A stretch of DNA of 64,000 nucleotides from an uncultured Catenibacillus sp. (GTDB taxonomy: Bacteria; Bacillota; Clostridia; Lachnospirales; Lachnospiraceae): contig CAKRHR010000007.1 in the NCBI GenBank assembly GCA_934339005.1, positions 28,178-92,177 on the forward strand. The letters are read 5' to 3'. A program made the translations under genes and the position numbers. The notes below the pieces were generated by a model. It did no database searches and was not told where the DNA came from. It saw only the letters and a list, made by a program, of their open reading frames with translations. Shown here in pieces: positions 54,080 to 63,444 of the stretch (position 1 is the first letter of the stretch; every line of letters starts with the position of its first letter).

Positions 54080-56593
54080 TTAATCATCCAGATAATGTTC
54101 CATCACGCCCAGAAGTTTTTCCAGATTTAATGGTTTTGCGATATGCTCATTCATACCAGCACGCCTTGAACGCTTCATATCCTCCACAAATGCATTGGCA
54201 CTCATAGCCACAATCGGCACACGAACAGCATCCTTACGATATAACTCCCGAATCGCCCTTGTTGCCTGAAGACCATCCATGACAGGCATCTGAATATCCA
54301 TAAAAATCATATCATAATAATCGTCCGGACTCTGCTCAAACATCTGCAGCGCCTGTCTACCATCTTCTGCTGTATCAATATGTACACCTGTCATGCCAAG
54401 AATTTCCACTGCAATTTCTCTGTTTAATTCATTATCTTCCACAAGCAATACCCGCTTATCTGAGAAATTCTTTGTTTCATATTCCTTCAGAATATTGTCT
54501 TTATCCTTTGGCTTTTCACCGGAAATCACATTGCGCAGCGTCACATCAAGTCTTGAACGGAACAATGGTTTTGAAATAAATGCATCTGCCCCTGCAGCCC
54601 GCGCTTCAACTTCAACCTCCGTCCAATCATAAGCAGAAATAATGACAATCGGCACCTCGCCGCCAACAATCTTCCGAATCTGTCTGGTGGTTTCAATACC
54701 ATCCATTTCCGGCATCTTCCAGTCAATCAGACAGACATGATAATCTGCTGCATTTTTGTGGGCACATTTAACTTTTTCCACAGCCTCCATACCGGAAAGG
54801 GCATATTCCCCTTTCATGCCAAGCTCATCAAGCACAATACACGTACTTTCACAGGTTGACAATTCATCATCCACCACAAGCACCGGCAAATCCTTAAGTA
54901 CTTCACTCTTTTCAAAGGAAACTTCCTGTTTTTTAAGTCTGAAGTTCACTGTAAAACGACTGCCTTTGCCATATTCAGATTCAACGACAATATCGCCATC
55001 CATCATGCGGACAACATTTCTTGCAATCACCATGCCAAGGCCTGTGCCCTGAATACCCCGGATACGCTCGTCCTCTGCCCGCTCAAATGGTGTAAATAAC
55101 TTGCTCATAAATTCAGATGTCATGCCATAACCATTGTCCTCACACTCAAACACATAGCGTGAAAAGATATCGGAATAATCCGGTTCTTCTTTTAATTTCA
55201 CAGAAATATTTCCACCATCCGGCGTATATTTAATCGCATTGCCAATAATATTCATAAATACCTGTTGCAGGCGCATCGAATCCCCGATGACCTGTTCATG
55301 CTTGACATGGGCGATTTCAACAGATAATTCGTGATTTTTCGCCTTTACCTGCGGTGATATCATACTAATCAGACTTTCAAACTGTTCAGAAAGACTGAAT
55401 TCCTCCTCAGAAAGACTGACTTTACCAGATTCAATACGTGATACATCCAGCATATCATTGATTAATGCAAGCAAATGGCTACTGGCTGCCGTGATTTTGG
55501 ACAGACATTCCTTGACACGTTCTTTGTCATCCAGATGGGCCGCAGCAATGGCTGTCATACCGATAATACCATTCATCGGAGTACGGATATCATGGGAAAT
55601 ATTATTTAAAAAGACAGTTTTAGACTGATTGGCCTGCTCTGCAGACGCCAGCGCTACCTCCATGGCTTCGCGCTTCTGGATTTCTTTCTGAACTTCTTCA
55701 TCGGCATCCTTAAATCCAAATACAAAATCCTTAGAGCCATCAGCGGCACCCGTTTTTAAAAAGCACACCTGATAGTATTCTGTCTTACCATTGTAATGAC
55801 GTCGATAGGTTACTTTATAGATAGCTTTTTCTTTGATTTCTTTACACACAACCGCATAGGCGACCTTGGCAATAAAAGCCTGCCGGTCTTCTTCAAGTAC
55901 ATAATTGTTTGCATAGGAAATCAATGCTTTTTCGAAATTATTAATCTTCTGTGTTTCCTCAATGGATTTAAGAATCGCATTCTTCCCCACATTCTGGTAC
56001 AGCTTTACAGTCATCTCAGGTACTTTCACAAACCATAATGTGGCATATTCATGTCCAAGACCACCGATAACCTTCATCTGCTCCTCGTAACGTGCATTCA
56101 TATCCATCAGAGAATCGGTCTGTGCCTGCATCTTTGCTTCATTGGCTTTTGGTCCGTCAATCAGCATCACGATACCATAAAAGACATTTGTTGTGCCACT
56201 TTGATGGGTCGCATATTTGCCTGCACCTCTGAACCAGTGATACACACCATCTTTACTGCGGATACGGTACTCTACATCGTATTTATGTCTGCCGGACAAA
56301 TCCCTGCATGCCGCATTAAATCTTTGCATCGCACGTTCCAAATCCTCCGGATGAATCAGTTCTCTTGCCACCTGCATCGTATTTGGCAACTGCAGTTCAT
56401 CCGTGTAGCCAAGCAGCCTGCGAAGCTCATCACTCCAGATGATGCGTTCCACCTCACCCCGCTCATTTGTGTACGCTGTCCACCTGGCTGAACCGATGGC
56501 AGCATAAATCGTATTCAATGCCTCATCCGCGCTGCCGATGTCCGAATTTGTATTTTTCATATCTGTTATTTCTGCTATCAAGTCTTTTTTCAT
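54080..56593 (-). CDS. Cytoplasmic PAS hybrid histidine kinase with two receiver domains
   Basis: An 837-residue protein without clear membrane helices. A PAS domain covers about 40-150 (LIHPEDLERAMQRFNAACRD). A second sensor region precedes the kinase, with phospho-His in ISHDIRTPMNGIIGM near 340 and ATP site GTGLGMVIARNV. Two receivers follow: the first has CLIDWKMPEMDG and the second MIFMDIQMPVMDG, each with an Asp acceptor. The start ATG at 56593 is taken over 56599 because of the GGGGAATGGGT spacing. It is encoded directly upstream of the GGDEF kinase in the same direction. No Hpt domain was seen, so the relay is incomplete here. Confidence 0.86.
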   Translation of the reverse strand: MKKDLIAEITDMKNTNSDIGSADEALNTIYAAIGSARWTAYTNERGEVERIIWSDELRRLLGYTDELQLPNTMQVARELIHPEDLERAMQRFNAACRDLSGRHKYDVEYRIRSKDGVYHWFRGAGKYATHQSGTTNVFYGIVMLIDGPKANEAKMQAQTDSLMDMNARYEEQMKVIGGLGHEYATLWFVKVPEMTVKLYQNVGKNAILKSIEETQKINNFEKALISYANNYVLEEDRQAFIAKVAYAVVCKEIKEKAIYKVTYRRHYNGKTEYYQVCFLKTGAADGSKDFVFGFKDADEEVQKEIQKREAMEVALASAEQANQSKTVFLNNISHDIRTPMNGIIGMTAIAAAHLDDKERVKECLSKITAASSHLLALINDMLDVSRIESGKVSLSEEEFSLSEQFESLISMISPQVKAKNHELSVEIAHVKHEQVIGDSMRLQQVFMNIIGNAIKYTPDGGNISVKLKEEPDYSDIFSRYVFECEDNGYGMTSEFMSKLFTPFERAEDERIRGIQGTGLGMVIARNVVRMMDGDIVVESEYGKGSRFTVNFRLKKQEVSFEKSEVLKDLPVLVVDDELSTCESTCIVLDELGMKGEYALSGMEAVEKVKCAHKNAADYHVCLIDWKMPEMDGIETTRQIRKIVGGEVPIVIISAYDWTEVEVEARAAGADAFISKPLFRSRLDVTLRNVISGEKPKDKDNILKEYETKNFSDKRVLLVEDNELNREIAVEILGMTGVHIDTAEDGRQALQMFEQSPDDYYDMIFMDIQMPVMDGLQATRAIRELYRKDAVRVPIVAMSANAFVEDMKRSRRAGMNEHIAKPLNLEKLLGVMEHYLDD

Positions 56594-56599
56594 ACCCAT

Positions 56600-57014
56600 T
56601 CCCCATTATACATACATCGATGTATTTTTACACGTTGTCGCTTTAACTATTAAAAGCCTAGTACATTAGATAATACCACTGAACTATGGTTTTCGCAAGT
56701 GAGTATGGAAAATTTGCTTCACCCACTGCGCATATTCGTTTTCATCTGCTGCGCAAATACTTGAAACTATCTGTAGTCCGGATCTGATTACTTCTATCCT
56801 GCACTGCACTATGTGCATATCCTTGTAATGCAATACTCATTGCTAATATCGCTGCTACACACACAACACTTCTGATATTTTCCGCATTTTTAATATCTCC
56901 GATATTTTCCGCACATTACCGCCTCCTCATATTGCATCTTTATCACATATAGGCTAAAATATTTTTAACTCATTTTATTTTACTGTTTTGTACTCATTGT
57001 AGGAGGTTTTAATT
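56600..57014 (-). pseudogene. Gap with a possible decayed small secreted protein
   Basis: On the minus strand a GAGGAGGCGGTAATG start at about 56930 leads into frames that are broken. One shifted frame reads IRSVVCVAAILAMSIALQGY, then AHSAVQDRSNQIRTTDSF, then a stop, like a signal peptide plus a short mature part. A roughly 24-bp tandem duplication of TGCGGAAAATATC near the start may have caused the frameshift. The rest of the gap shows nothing else. Low confidence. Confidence 0.25.
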
Positions 57015-57500
57015 TTGAAACGTATTCTTGTATTTTCAGATTCACATAATTACAACAGAGATATGATTGATATTACATTAAAAATCAGACCTGATATGAT
57101 TATTCATCTTGGGGATTGTGTCAGCGATGCCAGAGAATTGCAACGTGCCTATCCTGAAATTCCAGTAGAATATGTTCCCGGAAACTGTGATTTTTCACAG
57201 GAAATTGGTGTGCGCATCTTACAAATCGAAAAATGTAAAGTCATGATTTGCCATGGTCATCAATATCATGTCAAAGAAGGCATCTCACAGCTCCTGCGCG
57301 CAGGCCATGACCACGAAGCAGATGTCATCTTATTCGGCCACACCCATAAATTGTATTACGATTACCACAACGGCATGGCAATTATGAATCCGGGCAGTAT
57401 CTCAAGACCCTATGTCTATAATACAGAATCCTATGGACTGCTGAAAATTGATGGAAGCAAAGCCACAATCGAAACATTTTACAGTAAAGATATTCTGTAA
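57015..57500 (+). CDS. YfcE-type metallophosphoesterase
   Basis: A 161-residue calcineurin-fold phosphodiesterase. All metal-ligand motifs are present: FSDSHN (residues 7-12), HLGDCVSD, VPGNCD, CHGHQYHV and FGHTHK. The start is TTG with TAGGAGGTTTTAATT ahead, giving LKRILVFSDSH (shown as Met initiating). Family members hydrolyse phosphodiesters in vitro; the natural substrate is not known. It is a stand-alone gene. The short palindrome CTACTTTATAAAGTAG lies 3 bp after the stop. Confidence 0.92.
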   Translation: MKRILVFSDSHNYNRDMIDITLKIRPDMIIHLGDCVSDARELQRAYPEIPVEYVPGNCDFSQEIGVRILQIEKCKVMICHGHQYHVKEGISQLLRAGHDHEADVILFGHTHKLYYDYHNGMAIMNPGSISRPYVYNTESYGLLKIDGSKATIETFYSKDIL

Positions 57501-57813
57501 ATAGCTACTTTATAAAGTAGAAAAAGTTAGTTAAAAAGGTTCATTAAAGAAATCTTCTGAGATTTTCTACAGACATACTGTGTTTATATATGAAAACTTT
57601 GAATTTTACAAAAGCTTATTCTACGATGCAACATTGTAAACAAATCTAAGTATATTTCAAAATCCAACCCTTTCTTAAAACATCGGGAAGCACTAACCTG
57701 CTTCCCGGGTATCATTACCATTTTTCCTAAATATCTACCGATTTTACCATATTTCAGTAGGTATTTTTTATTTTCTGCACTTCTTCCGGGCAGAGTTCTT
57801 AATATTTCACTAC
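57501..57813. other. Gap between the phosphodiesterase gene and the recombinase remnant
   Basis: Contains CTACTTTATAAAGTAG at 57503-57518 and a hairpin GGGAAGCA/TGCTTCCC at about 57688-57709. A 78-codon minus-strand frame has no ribosome site and no recognisable family. No gene is supported. Confidence 0.4.
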
Positions 57814-57978
57814 TCACCATAAAAATAAATATGCAGGTCTGTCCAGATTTTTTCCAGACACTTTATCAAATAAAATATTTTCTTTTTCGACATATTGTTG
57901 CAAATCATTTATTTGACGGTCTAAATTTTGTTCTTGTGTTGAAACTCTCGCATATCCAAAAATTCTTGACTCTGTCAT
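57814..57978 (-). pseudogene. Truncated serine recombinase (resolvase/invertase N-terminus)
   Basis: A 54-codon frame reads MTESRIFGYARVSTQEQNLD, then RQINDLQQYV and VSGKNLDRPAY before a stop. This is the start of a resolvase catalytic domain with its active-site serine (YARVST) and early arginine. The remaining catalytic residues and the DNA-binding domain are missing. It is the left-most sign of the accessory segment that continues to the right edge. Confidence 0.75.
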
Positions 57979-58013
57979 TTAATAACTTTACATACACCTC
58001 TTTCTTCCAAAGA

Positions 58014-58047
58014 TAAAAATAGCTGTGTGACATAATGCCACACAGCT
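58014..58047 (-). terminator. Terminator of the Phd-RelE operon
   Basis: AGCTGTGTG pairs with CACACAGCT around a 9-nt loop, and ATTTTT follows on the minus strand. Confidence 0.85.
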
Positions 58048-58085
58048 GCATAAACACCAAATATTCAATTTTTATTCTGAACAAA

Positions 58086-58418
58086 TCAAATTATTAACTT
58101 TCTGTTCTGACCCTTATACAGGAATCTGCGAATTTCCATAATCTTGTTATCGCCCTCATCGTCTATAACGACATAATAGATAACAAAATTATTTACATAG
58201 ATTCTGTAATATGGGTATCTTCTTTCTTTTTTTGAGTGATATTGTTCAAATGCTTCACATTCAGGAAGCCGCTCTAAAATAGCAGTTTCAACATCATCCA
58301 GTAATTTGTTCGCCGCATCAGGATTTTTCAGATGAAAAGTGATATAATCCACTTTTTCTGCGACATCCTCATAAAAGAGCGGCAGGTATCTCAACACATA
58401 TTTTTCTTCACTAACCAT
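58086..58418 (-). CDS. RelE/ParE-family toxin
   Basis: A 110-residue toxin from the ATG at 58418 (AGGAGAAGAATTA). The RelE/ParE fold is recognisable from YLPLFYEDVAEKVDYITFHL, then RYPYYRIYVNNFVIYYVVID and the C-terminal IMEIRRFLYKGQNR. RelE members cut mRNA in the ribosome; ParE members poison gyrase; this sequence alone does not decide. It overlaps the antitoxin by eight bases. Confidence 0.85.
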   Translation of the reverse strand: MVSEEKYVLRYLPLFYEDVAEKVDYITFHLKNPDAANKLLDDVETAILERLPECEAFEQYHSKKERRYPYYRIYVNNFVIYYVVIDDEGDNKIMEIRRFLYKGQNRKLII

Positions 58419-58668
58419 TAATTCTTCTCCTAAGGAGAGAAAATACTTCGTCATGTGTCATTCTTTCGTCAGTATTTTCTGCCATTCTATCTGCTTCATC
58501 CAAAGCTCGTTCTACAGGGTCTGTAAGTTTTGAATATGCATCTAAACTCATCACAACCATTGTCCCATATCCATTTTTAGTCAAATATACTGGCTCACCA
58601 TCGCTGACTGCATCTTCAATTTCCGTAAATTTATTTCTCAAGTCTGACACTGGTCTAATCTGAATCAT
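58411..58668 (-). CDS. Phd/YefM-family antitoxin
   Basis: An 85-residue antitoxin whose N-terminus IRPVSDLRNKFTEIEDAV and LTKNGYGTMVVMSLDAY pattern is typical of Phd/YefM DNA-binding domains. The C-terminal third is the acidic toxin-wrapping region (ALDEADRMAENTDERMTHDE). It precedes and overlaps the RelE/ParE gene and should autorepress the pair. Confidence 0.88.
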   Translation of the reverse strand: MIQIRPVSDLRNKFTEIEDAVSDGEPVYLTKNGYGTMVVMSLDAYSKLTDPVERALDEADRMAENTDERMTHDEVFSLLRRRING

Positions 58669-58830
58669 TTTATCATCTCCTTATCTTTATTCTATCAATA
58701 TTTTATCATATCATTCTTAGAAAAACAATTAGCAGATTTTATCGTTCTTCAAAAACGATTTTAATGATAATTTTTATAATGTACGGAATCATCCTGTCAC
58801 CCCCTCTCCATCACACTATAACACAAGCAT

Positions 58831-59634
58831 TTATGCAGCATCGTTATAGCTTATTTCATTGGCAACATCTTCCATATTTTCAGACAGTCTTGTTTTTATC
58901 GTTTCATCCGTGGATAAAGCTCTCACAAAATCTGTCTTAATAGGCGCATATTTTAATGCCTGTTTTATAACTGTTTTCTTTGCCATTTCATCATAATTGG
59001 TTTTCCACGGTGAATATTCTGTATCATACGCTTTTGAATATGTCCGTGCATATTCTTCCATATCCGGCTTACTCATCACTGACATACCGTAGCCACCATT
59101 CACCGTCCGAAAATAGCCGTAATAATATACTGGATCTCCCCTGTCAGCAAATGCCGGACGATGTACCAATTTAGGTTCAAGACCGTATTCGTACATAAAC
59201 TCATCATTTTCATAGACCACTTGTGCCATAATCGTCTGCATCTGACCATTTCGGTATGCTAAATCAATTAAACCTTTATAACCAATTTGGAATTGGCACT
59301 CTAAAATGCCTTTATTCTTATATGGAATCAAATATGCCTGTCCTAACGGTGTGTTTGGTTCTAATCCCAGTTGTGCAGAAGTCATTAATGCACCCAAGAA
59401 GCTAAGTTGCGTACACTGTTGTAACTTAGGATTATTATTTAATGCGGATATTGCAATTCTTGTAAAACGTTCTGGTGTCATCACTGACGGTAATGCTTTC
59501 TTTATTTCCGGCATCAGTACTTTCACCATTTCTTTTATAGGCATATTCTTTGTCAGTTTTACCGCATCACCTTTGACTGTGCTATTACCCATTGCCTGCA
59601 TTTCAAGTGTTTGTTTTACGTCAATCTGTTCCAT
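58831..59634 (-). CDS. recT: RecT family single-strand annealing protein
   Basis: RecT pairs complementary single DNA strands during phage-type recombination. The 267-residue protein starts at 59634 with CAGGAGGAAAC; an upstream ATG at 59655 has no site. Family segments include RFTRIAISALNNNPKLQQC, then LMTSAQLGLEPNTPLGQAYL and IPYKNKGILECQFQIGYKG. It ends near SENMEDVANEI. It lies just downstream of a YqaJ-like exonuclease, the usual RecE/T-like pair. Confidence 0.92.
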   Translation of the reverse strand: MEQIDVKQTLEMQAMGNSTVKGDAVKLTKNMPIKEMVKVLMPEIKKALPSVMTPERFTRIAISALNNNPKLQQCTQLSFLGALMTSAQLGLEPNTPLGQAYLIPYKNKGILECQFQIGYKGLIDLAYRNGQMQTIMAQVVYENDEFMYEYGLEPKLVHRPAFADRGDPVYYYGYFRTVNGGYGMSVMSKPDMEEYARTYSKAYDTEYSPWKTNYDEMAKKTVIKQALKYAPIKTDFVRALSTDETIKTRLSENMEDVANEISYNDAA

Positions 59635-59661
59635 GTTTCCTCCTGTTCCCTGCAATTTAAT

Positions 59662-60594
59662 TTAAGCTACATGATTTATAGCAAATCGTCTGCTATTGCA
59701 GGTCTTAACATATTTTTCGTATATTTCCGGCTGTTCTTCTTTTAATTTTTTACTATCTAATCTGGTTTGCGTAAATGAAGCCCATGATATTTTATAATCA
59801 TCTGCTACCGCATATGCTGCATCCTGCATTTCCAGCTTGATTCTCTGTTCGATTGCCGCCTTTTCTTTTTCCATCTTTTTCAGCAATACATCAATTTCCT
59901 GTCTGCGTTTTAATGCATCTCTAAATCCTACCAATGAAACTGTTTTTTCGTTATTTGATTTAAAATACATTTTTGAAATAGCCTGGGAACACGCTTCTGT
60001 GCCATCAGGGTCTGGCATTACTTTTGCAAGTACATTGCCATACCAAAAATTCTTTTCAATGGTTGTGAGATATGTAATCAATTCCTCGTCACGTTCTATC
60101 TTCCTGACGATAAATTCCTTTCCCATAATCAGTGCCGCAATATACCAGCAATCAAATCCACTGACTGCAAGGTAATGCTGCACCTGCATCAAATAATGTA
60201 GTGGTATTTTTCCATCCTGCCATTTATCGGTAGAATAGGCAGATACCGTTTTGCACTCAAGTCCTGCTTTCTGTCCTACGATTAAGCGGTCAAAATCAGC
60301 AAGCATATACGGATTTTCCTCATTACAATAAATATAATTTGCTCGTCTGACTTTCATATGGTATTCTTCTGCAAATCTCTGTGCGACATAATTTTCTAAA
60401 TCTCGTCCTTGCCTCATGGCTTCATTGTCAAATTCTTCAATATCGTCTGTAATCTTATCCTGATAAACTTCAAAGGCTGATTTAAAAGGATTCATGCCTA
60501 CAATCGCCCCTGCATCCGTTCCTGTGATTCCCTGCTTACGATATAAAAGCCATTCTTTTTTTGATATAGTTCGCACATCGACTAATTTTTTCAT
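59662..60594 (-). CDS. YqaJ-family viral-type recombinase (exonuclease)
   Basis: A 310-residue nuclease that processes DNA ends for RecT. The N-terminal RKQGITGTDAGAIVGMNPF and MRQGRDLENYVAQRFAEEY motifs and the catalytic AGLECKTVSAY (Asp/Glu-x-Lys type) with HYLMQVQHYLAVSG identify the YqaJ family. The ATG at 60594 is chosen (AAAGGA upstream); 60606 is possible. It overlaps the preceding gene by about 60 bp, unusually long, so expression may be coupled. A C-terminal coiled-coil-like region (LLKKMEKEKAAIEQRI) follows the nuclease domain. Confidence 0.88.
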   Translation of the reverse strand: MKKLVDVRTISKKEWLLYRKQGITGTDAGAIVGMNPFKSAFEVYQDKITDDIEEFDNEAMRQGRDLENYVAQRFAEEYHMKVRRANYIYCNEENPYMLADFDRLIVGQKAGLECKTVSAYSTDKWQDGKIPLHYLMQVQHYLAVSGFDCWYIAALIMGKEFIVRKIERDEELITYLTTIEKNFWYGNVLAKVMPDPDGTEACSQAISKMYFKSNNEKTVSLVGFRDALKRRQEIDVLLKKMEKEKAAIEQRIKLEMQDAAYAVADDYKISWASFTQTRLDSKKLKEEQPEIYEKYVKTCNSRRFAINHVA

Positions 60595-60940
60595 AAAATA
60601 CGTCATTCCTTTCTCTTGTAATCTTTACTGGAACTTTGATAGACAAAATATTTTCATCTATGAATCGTTCTATTTCCATATACTCAAAATCTTCCTCTTT
60701 AATCCACAACTCATAAAAATACATCAAGACATCCGGCATCATCATTAACCGCACGATGACATCTGCATTCAGACTATATGCTTTATGCTTTAAAATCTGA
60801 TAAATTGTATTTACAGATGTGATTCTAAATGCATTTTCATAAATAACCTCTGGTTCACCAGACATTATTTCTGCCTGAAACAGTTGAAGTTCATTTTTTA
60901 ATTTGATTATAAAATTTTTTCTTAATTCTGTTGTCCCCAT
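60536..60940 (-). CDS. DUF3848-like protein
   Basis: A 134-residue protein from the ATG at 60940 (GGGAGAGTTGCA). The early part (LRKNFIIKLKNELQLFQAEI and PEVIYENAFRITSVNTIYQI) resembles the DUF3848 pattern often seen in mobile elements of gut Firmicutes. The rest is not recognised. It lies between DUF932 and YqaJ genes in one series. Function unknown. Confidence 0.55.
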   Translation of the reverse strand: MGTTELRKNFIIKLKNELQLFQAEIMSGEPEVIYENAFRITSVNTIYQILKHKAYSLNADVIVRLMMMPDVLMYFYELWIKEEDFEYMEIERFIDENILSIKVPVKITRERNDVFYEKISRCANYIKKRMAFIS

Positions 60941-60951
60941 TGCAACTCTCC

Positions 60952-61884
60952 CTAAGCGGCACATATCATCTGATATGCTTTGTCAATCAACGGATTACCG
61001 TCTACAGTTTTCGCAAACATATTTTCCCTGTAATTTTCTGTACGGCGAATCGGATTAGCGTGCGTTGCAAAATCTGAAACTGCATTGATAAAGCGATACG
61101 CATTTTTGCCTACATCTTTTAAATCCGGCGCATCATAATATCTCATTGATAAATCTTCTCGCAATCTTGAAATATTACGTTTCTGAATTGCTGTAGCATC
61201 ATTCTCCAATGGTAATAAAAGTTTGATATACTCATCCACCATCCTGTCTGACATCTCCTTTTTACGCAAATTTTCAAACTCTTTACCCAAGCTGTCCATA
61301 TACTGTTGTGCCATAAATAATGTGTCCTGTGCTTCTTTTAGCTTATTTTCAATACTGATGGTGTGAATCATTGAAAATGAACGTTTAGCTGTCGCAAGTG
61401 CCAAATTCAAAGTATTATTGCACACAACACGTACTGGTGTAATCGCCACTCTGACTGCACCTGTGCCATCATGCGTATTTGAAAATAAAAGGTACGGTGA
61501 AATATGCTCACTCATAATAATGTATTCATGCGGCATATGTGCAAGCATCCATACACGCTTGCCACCATTTAAACTGCCTGCTGTTTCAAAACGGACACCC
61601 TCACCGAGCAAAGCATCTACAAAAGCAAATGCTTCTTCATTCTGAACCACTTTGTATTTGTTACTTACCACACCTAATACTTTTCTATCGACATCACGAA
61701 TATTGCATTTTACCCCATCAATCACTTCGTTTTCTGCCATATAAACAGGCTCTTGAATCACGTTCCAATTAAGCCCAGCAATTCTGAGTGCATCTGCTGA
61801 AGTCGGTGCCTCCATCACCCTAGTACCTAAACCATGCCATGGTTTCTCCCTTGTGTAAAACATTGTTTCTACGTTTGCTGCCAT
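60952..61884 (-). CDS. DUF932 phage/plasmid-like protein
   Basis: A 310-residue protein from the ATG at 61884 (AAAGGGGAATTTATT). It matches the DUF932 family: TREKPWHGLGTRVMEAPTSA at the start, then VVSNKYKVVQNEEAFAFVDA, TPVRVVCNNTLNLALATAK and a helical C-terminus. DUF932 genes are found on phages, plasmids and integrative elements, usually next to recombination genes as here. The biochemical role is not known. It is first of the four-gene module. Confidence 0.85.
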   Translation of the reverse strand: MAANVETMFYTREKPWHGLGTRVMEAPTSADALRIAGLNWNVIQEPVYMAENEVIDGVKCNIRDVDRKVLGVVSNKYKVVQNEEAFAFVDALLGEGVRFETAGSLNGGKRVWMLAHMPHEYIIMSEHISPYLLFSNTHDGTGAVRVAITPVRVVCNNTLNLALATAKRSFSMIHTISIENKLKEAQDTLFMAQQYMDSLGKEFENLRKKEMSDRMVDEYIKLLLPLENDATAIQKRNISRLREDLSMRYYDAPDLKDVGKNAYRFINAVSDFATHANPIRRTENYRENMFAKTVDGNPLIDKAYQMICAA

Positions 61885-62039
61885 AATAAATTCCCCTTTC
61901 ATTTTTTAATTTTGATGAAACTTTACGCACCACTTAAGAGCTTGTATAAAATAAAAGAGATAGACCTATGCCTATCTCTTTCATCATGATAATATATAAT
62001 TGTAATATGATTTATATGCAAACACACGTTTTGCAACTA

Positions 62040-62660
62040 TTAACCCATATATTTTTGAATAGCGTTATATTTTAAATTTGCAATATCTCCAAACGTCAAT
62101 CCATTCGTTTTCAACTCTTCCTTAAAAGCATCTATATCCATTTGCATAATATCCACAAGACCATATTCGTTGATATAATCGACAAATTCATCCGATGCAC
62201 TATATCTCTTTGCATTCATATTTATTGTAAATTCATCCTTATCAATATTATAGGCAACAATTGATATGTCCCCCTCATCTACTTCAACATTACTAAAATA
62301 CATAAGCATTTCACCTTCATCTAAATCATAAGCGAATTCACCATCATTACCTATATCATCTAATCCAAATGCACCAGAAAAGCAATCATATACAGCTGGT
62401 TCATAAAATACAAGTGCTTCATTTACATCTGTATATTCAATCGTGCATCCTGCGCCATCATCAAACACGTATTTATCGCCATCCTTCTGTACACTCATAA
62501 ATTGTTGTAATTTTTCAATTACAGCTTTACTATCGAAACTTGAACCTCTTGACCCACTTGAACTTGAATCACTATCACCACAAGCTGTTAAATTTACTGC
62601 CAGCAATGTAGCTATTGTAAACAAAATAATCATTTTTTCATAAGTTTTTTCATCTTTCAT
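62040..62660 (-). CDS. Putative lipoprotein
   Basis: A 206-residue product with a hydrophobic signal (MIILFTIATLLAVNLTAC) and lipobox LTAC, a Ser/Gly-rich linker and an acidic mature domain without recognised family. The in-frame start (62660) is only two bases from the AGGAG site. The better spaced ATG (62653) reads MKKLMKK and then stops in another frame. An A6 tract separates the two frames, so the gene may be frameshifted or may switch by slippage. Confidence 0.6.
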   Translation of the reverse strand: MKDEKTYEKMIILFTIATLLAVNLTACGDSDSSSSGSRGSSFDSKAVIEKLQQFMSVQKDGDKYVFDDGAGCTIEYTDVNEALVFYEPAVYDCFSGAFGLDDIGNDGEFAYDLDEGEMLMYFSNVEVDEGDISIVAYNIDKDEFTINMNAKRYSASDEFVDYINEYGLVDIMQMDIDAFKEELKTNGLTFGDIANLKYNAIQKYMG

Positions 62661-62791
62661 ATCTCCTACTTTTTATATTGGTTTGACTTTCCATATCATT
62701 ATCTTATATTTGAAATTTTATCTATACCGAACCATCAACATATTAAATCATATTACAAATTCGTCTTATCATTACTTGTTTAGCTAATGGT

Positions 62792-63331
62792 TCAACTATG
62801 ATTTTTTTTATACTTCATTAAAATTAATAATTCATAACCATGTCTAATACCAAGGGGAATCAGCCAACTTATCACAAAAATTGCCAGTGCTGGCTGCACA
62901 AAGTTTTGGATCATCAAAGACAGAAACTCAACAATAGAACAATCATACAACATCACACCTATCATCACTGCCCTAGTGCACGGCAAAATATAGAGTAAAA
63001 TTCCACAAATTCCTATAACCATTTCCAAAGTTCTTAATATAAATATTGGAATATAAATTCTGTTTTTATTTATCCTAGGCATATCCAGTGATAAAATATC
63101 CTCAAAGTATGCCAGAACTACAAACGCAATATCAATTCCAATCGTTTTATAAAGTCCTATCGCAAAAAATCTCGGTATAGAAAATTCAACAACTGAATTA
63201 AAAAATAACTTAATCAGTACGTAAATCATCACCGCCGTTATTAAAGCATCTGCGATTCTCTCAAGTATTTTATTGATTTTCAATAAAAAAGCTCTCGTAG
63301 ATTCCTGAATATTAAAAAATGCATATTCCAT
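62792..63331 (-). CDS. Integral membrane protein of unknown function
   Basis: A 179-residue protein with about five predicted membrane helices, for example ALITAVMIYVLIKLFF, TIGIDIAFVVLAYF, TLEMVIGICGILLYIL and LAIFVISWLIPLGI. No family was recognised. It begins just after a 21-codon frame with its own ribosome site and lies opposite a divergent Xre regulator. Its ribosome site is the GGGGGAAAAG at the end of that short frame. Confidence 0.65.
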   Translation of the reverse strand: MEYAFFNIQESTRAFLLKINKILERIADALITAVMIYVLIKLFFNSVVEFSIPRFFAIGLYKTIGIDIAFVVLAYFEDILSLDMPRINKNRIYIPIFILRTLEMVIGICGILLYILPCTRAVMIGVMLYDCSIVEFLSLMIQNFVQPALAIFVISWLIPLGIRHGYELLILMKYKKNHS

Positions 63332-63334
63332 ATT

Positions 63335-63400
63335 TTACTTTTCCCCCTCTCGCTTCATAATGCATAAAAGCACTCCACATATTAATCTTAATTTTTTCAT
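63335..63400 (-). CDS. Short 21-residue frame upstream of the membrane protein
   Basis: MKKLRLICGVLLCIMKREGE and one further Lys, with GGGAGGAAAGATATTAGT before the ATG. Its stop is 3 bp before the membrane gene start, so it could be a coupling or leader peptide. It may also be chance. Confidence 0.35.
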   Translation of the reverse strand: MKKLRLICGVLLCIMKREGEK

Positions 63401-63444
63401 ACTAATATCTTTCCTCCCTGTTTTTATGCTTTTGTATTTTTATC

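Noticed and set aside
57584..57820. A 78-codon minus-strand frame after the recombinase remnant
   Set aside because: No ribosome site or recognisable motif, and it is interrupted by a hairpin sequence.
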